A stretch of DNA of 64,000 nt from Apostichopus japonicus (lineage: Eukaryota; Echinodermata; Holothuroidea; Aspidochirotida; Stichopodidae): the NCBI RefSeq assembly GCF_037975245.1, contig NC_092574.1, positions 24,057,713 to 24,121,712 on the forward strand, written 5' to 3'. Shown here piece by piece: positions 47,605-64,000 of this stretch (positions within the stretch are counted from its first letter, which is position 1; each line of letters opens with the position of its first letter). Below the pieces are notes generated by a model that did not search any database, was not told the DNA's origin, and saw only the letters and a list, made by a program, of their open reading frames with translations. The position numbers and the translations under genes are program-made.

Positions 47605-47766
47605 GGGTCAACAGAGGTCAAAGTCTGATAACATTGTAAACATGATAACTCAAGAAGTACATCTTTCTTGAACGTCACACTTGAGTATGTAGATCCAGCT
47701 TGGTGAGTACAAGAACCCTATTGAAATTGGTAGAGGTCAAAGGTCACATGAGGTCAACAGGTGTCA
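47605..47766 (+). repeat. AGGTCA half-site array repeat, second locus
   Basis: Array 1: GGGTCA-ACAG-AGGTCA (47605-47620), a DR4 spacing. Array 2: AGGTCA-A-AGGTCA-CATG-AGGTCA-ACAG-GTGTCA (47734-47766), a perfect DR1 followed by DR4 spacings. The layout matches 10295-10327 and 10434-10466, and the sequence between arrays (AACTCAAGAAG) resembles TATCTCAAGAAGG at 10341, supporting one repeat family. Confidence 0.65.
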
Positions 47767-50700
47767 AAGTCTGGAAACCTTTTAAGCATGATAACTTTAA
47801 AATTAATTCTGCAATAACTCTGTGCATTCTCCAATGCTATGATTTGCTTTTGGTGAACATAGTTTGGTCAAATTCAGTTTAGTTTTGTGTAGGGGCTCCA
47901 TCGGTCTTCAACAAAACATACAGTCATCCATGAAATGAAATCTGCATCAGAGAGAGTTCATTGTCTTGTTTACATGCACTTAAACCTCTTATCAGTTTTC
48001 ACCCTCAGAGCTTCATGGACACAACAGATTATCTCAAATGGTTGAAAATTGGATCAAGGGGTCAATAGGTTAAAGAGGTTATCTCAAATGGTCTCAAAAT
48101 TGACAAAATTTTCTCTGTGATTTATACTAGGTGATTTTTGCCTAGCAGTAGGTTGTGAAAATATTTCACAGTGTATGAACAATGTCATGTAACTCTCCTT
48201 CATATATAACTTCATCATGACAATTATTAAGGGATTTCCTAGCTCAAAATTGGTAAAAGAAAATGTCCTTTTATTCATACATCTATTTGTCTATATTTCA
48301 CATAGGAAGACTTCTTTCTGGATATTGAAACATTTTGGAATAAGAATTCTATACTATAAAGTCCTTATCAGTGAATGATCTGGTTCATACCCACAAGGGA
48401 GTGCTTTTAAAAAGAGTTGAAAATATCTGATCTTTTCTGGTTTTCTCACTTAATTCTTGAACAAATTTAACTCTTTTGCTCCATATTAGTCAGATAGTGA
48501 TTCTGAATTGTGAGCACTTTGTATGGCAAGGAATCACAGATCCAACTGGCTTTCTGGTTAGTTTTTGTGAACTGTCACAAATTCTGTCAATTTTTAATTT
48601 GCTTCTGTATGCTTGAATTTTCCTACAGAGTTGAGATCCCCAGACAATGATGGGTTGGTTTGGTTGATAAAGCTTTGAAAATAGTTCATTCATAAAGACA
48701 TTGCAGTTGAAATTGAGTATTTGAGTATGTTTAATGTATAATTATTTGTTGAGATGGAGTATAGATTGTTAAAATGTCCATCCATATGCAGTGTTCAAGA
48801 AGTGTCTGTTTCATGCTTCTGTAACCAATACATAAATTGCATGCAGTCAATGCATGATACAAATATGTTACTTTAAAATCTGGAAACTTAAAAGAGTAAT
48901 AATTTACCAATATGAAAGTATACTTTGATTGCACAAGTTTTTGGTGGAAATGTATGTTAAAATTTCAATAGTTTCTTATGCACAATTCTTGTCTTATCTG
49001 AGTTTTGCATCATCAACAGTCCAATTTATGAAGAATATATGATGAAGGTAACTACAGCAAATTGAACAATCAATCAGTTTCTCTTCTTTGAATCAGTGAG
49101 ATCTTGTAAAATGTTAATAAATGGTGAGAAGGAAGCACCATCCATCTTCTCGTGTAATTTTTCACTTGTGTGGCTTCTCTGTATAGTGCTTTGGTTTAGG
49201 AACAAGTTTATCAACCATTTCTCTAAAATTCTGTCCCTCACACAAAATAATACATTCTATACAAATACCCCACCCACCTCCCTGAATAATTGTTTAACAG
49301 TTCAGAGTTTGAAAACATAACATAAAACTTGAGCAACTTTGTAATATATGTAAGTGCTGGAATTTCATACAAAGTGCAGTAAAAGTTCCATAAATTTCAG
49401 GGGGTGAGGAAGGGGCATTAGTTGAAAGACAGAAAGAAAGAAGGGAATGTGGGGTTTCAGGGCATTTGTAGTTTCAGGAGGATGTGGAGTTTCAAGGTAT
49501 AAGATCAAAAGTGCAATAAATAATAATGTTTAAATAATTTTCTCAGACTACAAGACAGGCCTGGCAATTTTCATTATGGAGCCATGAATGTTTTTGTCTG
49601 GTGGAAAGAGGGTTTAGGGCAAGCTAAGGTAACTTTGCTATTTTCACTCAGACTGAAATTAAAAGTGGATATCAATAGACCAGTTTTTGTGTGTACCATC
49701 AATTTTATAAACCAGTCGCATTTGCCCTATCTCTCACTTTCTTTAAATGTTAAAGGGTTGAGGATCCACTAGGAAATTGGGGGGGGGGTTGCAACTGAGA
49801 GGCTGTAGTACCCCCGTCCTCCCTGGTGCTTGCACGGCTTTTCCATGTCTGCGCTACAATATCTGCGCTGCACTACGATGTCTACCCTATCTTTTAATGT
49901 GAGAGTTTTTACCTGTCACAGTCAAAGCAATATGAAGGTATTATATTTCTATTGGACAAAGCGGTTTGAGATATACTCGAATGACTTGCAACTTGACTAA
50001 GTTTATGACAGTGCATCCACATCTGGAAGATAAATATTACAACAACAAATGTAAAACACATTAAAGCAGTGTCTTTAAACGTCAACATCGTTAAAAGGCA
50101 CATTAAACAATGACAGTATTCAGACATCTACTTATACATCAATTACGTATATTTCGATTTATTCCGAAAAGTAAAAAATTGGATACCGGCTGCGACTGGA
50201 TACCGGCCGCCAGTGATTTATATTAGGAGGCGTTTAATCGCCGTAAATTTTTTTCGCCACAACGCCTACAATGAAGGGTTTAACATATTAAATGTTGGGG
50301 GTGCTGTCAGTGGTTATACTTCTTCTTGGCAGGAGGTCTGTAATGGTCTGTCATATGTACCTTATTGCTCGTTGCTTGCTTAACGACCTTGATGCAGATA
50401 GGGTAGAGATATTGGAAGGCTGCAGCCAGGGGAAATTAAGGATTACTAGCTTATTCACGTCTTTGGTAACTTAGTTTTGGTGGTAGATGGATTGTTCAGT
50501 CGTAAGAAATTCTTTTCCGGGGGGTTTTGAACGAATGGAATAATTTACATGAGTCGGTTGTCCTCTCTGAAGTGTTATTACGTCACATGATTGTTTGAGG
50601 AATTGAACTGTTGTCCGTACTGATCATGCCATTATATTCTACGTAATTATAAGAAACTAAAGCATTTCAGCAATTGTATATATATATATTTTTCTTTCAT

Positions 50701-51470
50701 TCCTGTTTTGTTTTTAAACAAGGTACTTTAAAAGCACAGAAGATCCTAAAGTTGTACACACACAATACATTTATTGTTACGTGGTCCACAGTCTAAATGG
50801 ATGTTGGGAGCGCTGCGGATATTTTATTTTTTGTTGTTAGGTATGGTAAGTAAGTGATCAATGAGATGTTTCCTCTATGCTTCCGTAGAAAAAACACGAC
50901 TGCAAAATCCACCGTGTGGAAAAGAACAAGTAAGACTTCGTTCATCAATATTTAATGAAGAATATGTTTGATAATAACACGGTAATTCAAGAAAGTGGTT
51001 TGGTTTGGCTTTCGTGTTTTGCGTGGTGTCAAGCTAGTCCGCTACGTTCTACCCGACTTTTATTTATAGCTTCAGGACAAGTCTTAGTCAATTGTCTGAT
51101 TACACTTTAAATTGAATGTGAGTACCGATTTCGCGAAAAGGCTGTACACTACAGATTTAGGCTAGACCTAGTCTGATGTATGAGGCCTAGCCTACGTTGA
51201 AATGTCGCATTTGAAAAAATGACATTAAACCTTAAATGAATACCATTACCCATTCGCTACATATTTCGTCCAATTGTTCTAGAAATGGCCAAATTTGGTC
51301 AAATCTACATGTCCTTACTACATTGCTACTATAGGCTAGTTATAATTTCACACTCACAGGCCTAAACGTAGGCTAAGTTAGGTGATTAACAGAGGACACC
51401 TCATACTAGTCATACAGAGTAAAATAGATTGTGAACTTACAGTATTGAAATTATTATCCATGCTTCATAG

Positions 51471-53188
51471 TAGGCTTGCACAGTAAACCGGTTTTAGTAC
51501 CGAAACCGTTTTTTTCCGACCAAATTTCGGTACTATTTTTTATTTTAAGAAAACCGAAAAAACCGGAAAAACCGAAATGTGAATTGCAAATACTGGAAAA
51601 AAAAAGTTTGTTGACTTTGGTTTCTCCTTTTTACTGTTCTTTTTGCAATATGAAAGTAAATTGCAACAAGAGAAAGCTTTTCTGATAGACGACATTGTCA
51701 GCCACGATTCGCACATGCCATAACCAGTGCTTGAGGGTGGATAGCTAGGCCTAACATTAGGCTATGCAGCCCATATATGCGTGCATCAGTTAGGTACCTT
51801 GTAGTATTGAACTGACCTTGGTGGCCAACGTTAGTAGTTGTGAGAAGTACACACTCAAATGACGAGATGCAGTTCCAAATAAATTGTTACATCCAAAGTG
51901 TTTGTCCTCTTTGTGTTGTTCTTACTATTTAACTTCAATTTAATAGTAGAGGATATGGAGAAAATCTTTTCAAACACATTGATCACAGTTCGTGTTCAAA
52001 AAATGAACGTTAAAACTTGAAAGGTTCATTGTGCAATCCACAATACAATACGACATGTACAGTCGCAAGGGGGTGGGGGCTCTGCGAGTTTAACAACTAA
52101 GATGTAACAAGTAACATTAGAACAATCACGGGGGGGGGGGCTCTGAGTTTAACAACTAAGATGCAACAAGTAACTTTAGAACAATCGCGGGGGGAATGGG
52201 GGGGGGGGGTTGAGTTTAACAACTACAGTAAGATGCAACAAGTACCATTAGAACAATCACAGTCCATTATTCACAAGAGATACCTGGCGTCAGGCTTGAG
52301 TCAAGGAATACTAAAGGAGTAAAAATGTTGCATACATGGCTGAAAATTACAGATGTTGCTGTTGTGACAATTCTCCTTTGTACGCTAATGGATTTTATTT
52401 TATTTGTAATTTTCCTTTAAACCTTTTTTTTTACCAGTTATCAGACAAGGCGTCTCTCAGTTGGTTTTTCGTTTACGTTGATGAACACATGTTTCCAACT
52501 TAAAGGTTAACAATTTACAATCTTTGCCGACCTAATCCCACTTTTGCCAGCGATATTTTTCAACTTGTACTTGAAAGTGTAGACGGTAAATTCTCTTCAC
52601 TCCTTGAAGAGAAATTTATTTTACCGCCAAGATACCACCCGCGAACATGGCTAGAGCCTCGTGCAAATTAGGTACCTTCATTGGACCAATCATATTGTAA
52701 AACATTTTTTTTTTAAGATCTCCAATTGGTCATAATGGGGTTTAGGCTTGGCCCTCATCTCCGAAAATATAACATATAATATAACATGACCGTGATATTT
52801 TTTTCTGAACACGAATTTGAACTTCGTGAAGTACAGTAAACACAAGACAAACGATACGTGTACGTGTTGTTAAAACTTTAAGAAAAAATTTCACTAACAC
52901 ATTTCTTTTCGACATATTTACTTCAGTTTAGTTAACGTGGGTTATAAAATGAGAGTCATGAAGGCAGTAACATTTCTTGAATTTATTATTCTTATTTTTA
53001 ACAATTTACTGCGAACGAACAGACTTGAACCCGCTGTTGATAAAGCTTCAAAAATACGCATCTTAGCGATCGAGATTTGGATGTTTTCAATGCAATTCAG
53101 GAGGGGGAAAAAACCGGTTTTTGAGCCAGATTCGGTTTTTTGCTAGAGAAAAACCGGTTGTAAGTTTTCACGAAACCGTGCAAGCTTA
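51471..53188. mobile_element. Non-autonomous hAT-type transposon, 1718 bp, perfect 8-bp TSD
   Basis: CTTCATAG at 51463-51470 and 53189-53196 is a perfect 8-bp target duplication. Ends are TAGGCTTGCACAGT and, from the right, TAAGCTTGCACGGT. Subterminal AACCGGTTTT and ACCGAAA words recur near both tips (51487-51565; 53113-53175), as expected of transposase-binding sites. No transposase ORF was found. A G-rich tandem repeat (52068-52262) lies inside. The right end sits 166 bp from the ZNF330 start codon, so it is next to or inside that promoter. Confidence 0.85.
52068..52262. repeat. Three-unit G-rich tandem repeat inside the hAT element
   Basis: Units of about 60-70 bp share GAGTTTAACAACTA, AAGATGYAACAAGTA and TTAGAACAATCRC. 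Each opens with a run of up to ten G. The G runs differ in length between units, as slipping homopolymers do. Confidence 0.85.
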
Positions 53189-53361
53189 CTTCATAGTAAG
53201 ATTAAGAAATGTTTCAAAATACTTTTGGTTAAGCCTAAAGAGAGTACATGCAAGATTTTCCCCTTGCATAAGTTTTCACTACTAGGTCCCACAGTAAGCC
53301 ATAGATAACAATTAACAGAGCAACTTCACTTCTCACACAGGGTTAACACATAACTATTAAA

Positions 53362-61180
<7,819 letters not shown>

Positions 61181-62547
61181 TGATGGCCACCACTAATGAA
61201 AGCTGGAATATAATTTCTCTGCTGTTCTCCCTCCCCCCTCCCCCAACTCCCTCCCCCTCCCCCCCCCACACTCAAGTGAATCAGACTTGTGTCTTTGACA
61301 ATTGACACTGTATGCTTTCACTAAAGAGGTGGTCTCTCTCTTGTATCAAAGAGGAAATTTGGTTGAGGGTCACATCTGTATAACTTTGGAGGTATAAAAA
61401 TAGCGGGAACAAATCTTAAGTTAAGTATTTTGTAATACTGTATGTTAACATGAATCATTTGTATAACATCAGGTATGTTATTTGGCAAATATCAGAGATT
61501 TTGAGAATATGTGTCCCACCCCTCCCCCCCCCCTTCTCTCTCTCTCTACACCCCCATGACCCTGTGTGGTCACAAGAGTATTTGTTTGCATAATATGGCC
61601 AAGCTGCAGGCCTAGAATATCACAATTCTAGTCACCTGACAAAAACTGCCAGTTCATGACTAAACTAAACTGGCCAAACTCAAGTTCTCACTCATATTTG
61701 GACTGCATTATAACACACATCAGTTTTTAAAACAGGCTTATCAGAGCAATCCAATAATATTTGCTGATAATAAGCAGTAATACTAGATTTACGCTATTTA
61801 CAAAGATCACACTGATTATTTGACTGATGGTTATCGACAGTCTTACCGTGCATATATGTTTGTGATGTCTACTGGCAGAAAAATGCCTTAATATTTTCAT
61901 CTTTTCTACTGGCAGATGGAAAAATCCTCTAAATTACCCAAGTTTAGAGGCCTGATTTTAGCTGTGTTACCCTTATTTGATTGGTTTTTGGATGATAATC
62001 ATGAAAACAGAATTTTCTTCAAAGCAAACATGTGTATTTATCTGTTATTTTTATAAGTTCTTGGAAACAAAAGGTCATAAATTATATTTAAAGTAAAGGA
62101 ACTGTTTTATTCTAATTTATACATCATTAATTAACATTTTTAAGAGTGTCAACCACACAGGTGCATTAAGTAGAATATTACCAAACAGGTTCATTTAGTC
62201 TTGAATACCTGACTGGTGCAATCAGTTATAAATACCTGACCAGTGCATCAGATCAGCCTTCCAGCTAGATTTGCTAGACACCTTCTCAAACTTACTTTTT
62301 ATTAAGCTTCTTTATCTTTTAATGTCACTTAAAAGCAGACTTGTTTTAAATTAAATATAGATATCACACCATTCAGTGTGTGTCACATAAACTTTCTCTT
62401 CTATACTCATTTACGAACAGTTAAAAAAAACGTTTTCTTGGCAATCCATGTCTCACAGTGTACAATTTTAATTCCAATGTATAGAAGAATTAAAATATTT
62501 CCCTTTGAAGATTCTTGACACATTATTCCTACGCCAGTCGAATGTGT
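61181..62547. other. Convergent 3' region of ZNF330 and the discoidin-like gene
   Basis: No further exons. It should hold both 3' UTRs. C-rich tracts lie at 61230-61270 and 61520-61535. A minus-strand AATAAA at 62106-62111 could serve the right-hand gene. I saw no canonical plus-strand signal close to the ZNF330 stop. Confidence 0.5.
62106..62111 (-). terminator. Candidate poly(A) signal of the discoidin-like gene
   Basis: AATAAA on the minus strand about 440 nt beyond the stop at 62548-62550. A second one lies nearer, at about 62298-62303. Confidence 0.35.
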
Positions 62548-63125
62548 TTAGTTTGCACATCCATGGACATCTAACAAAATTCCAGGAAACCGGTCATAAG
62601 AATCCACAAATATTTCGAGATATTGAAGCTCGACCACGTTACCCAGCACATGTTCAGTTTTGGTCCATAAATCTTTTACAGTGAAGATCTGTTGAGATTG
62701 AAAAAAACAAAAACAGATTGGACTGCTGCATCATGTCCATACTCGATGCCGGCCATCGTAACTTTATGCAAGTACAAAGCATGAGTTGATAACACCCTAA
62801 ACCCCCCCCACCCCTCCCCCTACCTTCACCTACCAACAAAGTGACCACGTATTTCATGTTAGACTTAATGAGGACTTATGATTTCAGCAAGTTACACACT
62901 CTGGGCAGAGGGTGGGGAGGGACCCTTGGAACATTCTATGGGGTTGTCATAGGTAATTCTACACTCATAAAGCCAGTGAATAATATTCATATTTACCCTC
63001 GCTTCCAGACTGGAGGATTTGATAAATATCAGTTCGTCGTCTTCAAACACTTTGTAGGCGACTCGGAAGGAAGTTGTACCCGTCATGGCATCAATGCCCT
63101 CCACAAACATCCCGGATGTTAGCAA
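62548..63125 (-). CDS. 3' terminal two exons of a gene with a discoidin-like (F5/8 type C) C-terminus; partial
   Basis: Exons 63125-62997 (129 nt) and 62688-62548 (141 nt with TAA). Both acceptors are good (TTTTCACAG, TCTCAACAG), the donor is G|GTAAAT, and both are phase 0, giving 89 residues. The pattern fits the second half of an F5/8 type C domain: TSFRVAYKVFEDDELIFIK, then IFTVKDLWTKTEHVL, then QYLEIFV, then PGILLDVHGC and CAN at the end. Compare the usual end of such domains, (R/L)xELxGC. If right, this is the end of a secreted or cell-surface adhesion protein. No gene name can be given from the tail alone. A possible preceding exon ends at 63792 (CAG|GTAAAA, phase 0), but its sequence is not discoidin-like, so it may be false. 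The gene continues off the right edge and is convergent with ZNF330. Confidence 0.6.
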
Positions 63126-63406
63126 CTGTGAAAAGAATTGACGAATGGGTCGGATTTCATATCCTTTCTTTATTCTATAAATTTCTTCCAAAGGGTGGAA
63201 CCCCCCAAGTTCCTCCCTGTCATTAAGTATACTTATGTTATACCTTCATCATACCTGGAAACGTCAGATTCTTATCCCTTTCACCAATTTAATTGAAATT
63301 CGTAAACAATATTGCTCCTTGAATACAGAAAAGTGTCCTTCAAGTCCACTGGTTACAATGCAATGTAGTTGGTTAACAGCGTCAATTATAAATAATTGCT
63401 GACCAG

Positions 63407-63774
63407 CAGTGGCGTAGGAAGGTACTTTTGAGTGGGGGGGCTGAAGACTGATGGCCGGCCTGGGGGAGGGGTCTAAGGGGAGGGGTGTCCCCCTCCCCCT
63501 TGGATTTTTTTGCATTTCCAGGTGGCCTCAGATGCAATTTGGTGCAATATAGCACACTTCAACTCTCACTCCATTTTGTAAAGAATTTTGCATTTTCACC
63601 TGGCCTTAAATGCAATTTGGTGCTCCAAATGAGATTTTTTTCTCATTTGGAAATGAAAAAGTGGTTTTCTGACTTGCGGAGCGGGGGGGGGGAATGATAC
63701 TTCCGCCCCCCCCCCCCCCCATATTTTTCACTGGGGGGCTGGCGCCCCCAACCCCCCCGGTTCCTACGCCCTTG
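63407..63774. mobile_element. hAT-type MITE, 368 bp, perfect 8-bp TSD
   Basis: CTGACCAG at 63399-63406 and 63775-63782 is a perfect 8-bp target duplication. Ends are CAGTGGCGTAGGAAGG and, from the right, CAAGGGCGTAGGAACCGG. Two internal segments repeat GATGCAATTTGGTGC / AATGCAATTTGGTGC. Poly-G and poly-C tracts near the right side can pair. No ORF. The ends resemble those of 29210-29480 (CAGGCGCGTAGC). Confidence 0.85.
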
Positions 63775-64000
63775 CTGACCAGTGATTTTACCTGTCTTTG
63801 TTCGTTCGTTTTCGTGACCAATTGTGAAACGATTTTATTTTCTGCTACTGACTGCTTAAGTGCCCGGTCAGTAGTGCATGATATGGGTATTTGTATCTAA
63901 CCCACCACTAACCATGGAATTTCTCCACCTTTACTTTTTACTTTAAAAAGTAAAAAAAAGGAACTTTTGCAAAGACTTCAGTGTCCCAGACGGCAATTTT

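Larger units (their letters stand above)
46663..51462. other. Intergenic region between PAICS and the ZNF330-proximal transposon
   Basis: No gene recognised. It holds the PAICS 3' UTR, the AGGTCA array repeat (47605-47766) and a G-run near 49770. A GC-richer patch at 50170-50320 has the repeated word CTGGATACCGGC or close to it. Short open stretches, such as one opening with a hydrophobic run at 50292, match no family I know. Confidence 0.6.

Noticed and set aside
50292-50474. 60-codon open frame with a hydrophobic N-terminus resembling a signal peptide
   Set aside because: No cleavage-site context, no following exon and no family resemblance. Hydrophobic runs are common in AT-rich random frames.
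63793-63890. Possible extra exon upstream of the discoidin-like exons (donor CAG|GTAAAA after 63793)
   Set aside because: Phase fits, but the encoded sequence does not resemble the first half of a discoidin domain and the acceptor is weak, so it was left out of the model.

Overview
This is animal nuclear DNA. Genes are split by GT-AG introns, are widely spaced and sit among repeats. Best guess is a marine invertebrate deuterostome, probably an echinoderm and perhaps a sea cucumber. The basis is single-copy orthologues close to vertebrate proteins, short introns packed with minisatellites and MITEs, many poly-G/C tracts, and non-LTR tails ending in (ATT)n. The species is inference.

Layout. 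(1) 2942-7681, plus: a single-exon coding region for an ANKRD50-like NTPase/ankyrin protein, behind a leader with three short upstream ORFs. (2) 7682-27326: a 3' UTR, then about 18 kb with no recognisable gene. That stretch holds a tRNA-like fragment, a non-LTR tail, tandem duplications, an array of nuclear-receptor half-sites and a few possible cis-regulatory blocks. (3) 27327-30807, minus: SRD5A3 (polyprenol reductase), five exons, 317 aa. (4) 30808-34846: a transposon-dense gap. (5) 34847-38548, minus: an MFSD6-type transporter, four coding exons, 465 aa. (6) 39742-46662, plus: PAICS (bifunctional purine synthesis), eight exons, 423 aa, head-to-head with the transporter. (7) 46663-53361: intergenic, ending in a 1.7-kb hAT-type element with a perfect 8-bp target duplication 166 bp upstream of the next start codon. 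(8) 53362-61180, plus: ZNF330/NOA36, ten exons, 328 aa. (9) 62548-63125, minus: the last two exons of a gene that looks like the C-terminal half of a discoidin (F5/8 type C) domain, continuing past the right edge.

The genes form no pathway: endosomal scaffold, dolichol synthesis, transporter, purine synthesis and nucleolar zinc protein. All four confidently named orthologues (ANKRD50, SRD5A3, PAICS, ZNF330) lie on human chromosome 4, so the window looks like a piece of an old conserved linkage group. Splice phases were checked by hand at every junction and each model stays in frame.

No wholly new system was found. The most interesting material is in the repeats: a palindromic TTAA-flanked MITE present as two inverted copies about 4 kb apart, three elements with perfect 8-bp hAT-type target duplications (plus one imperfect), a Tigger-like element, a repeat family carrying fixed-spacing AGGTCA arrays (DR1-DR4-DR4), and tandem repeats that have copied or mimic splice donor sites.
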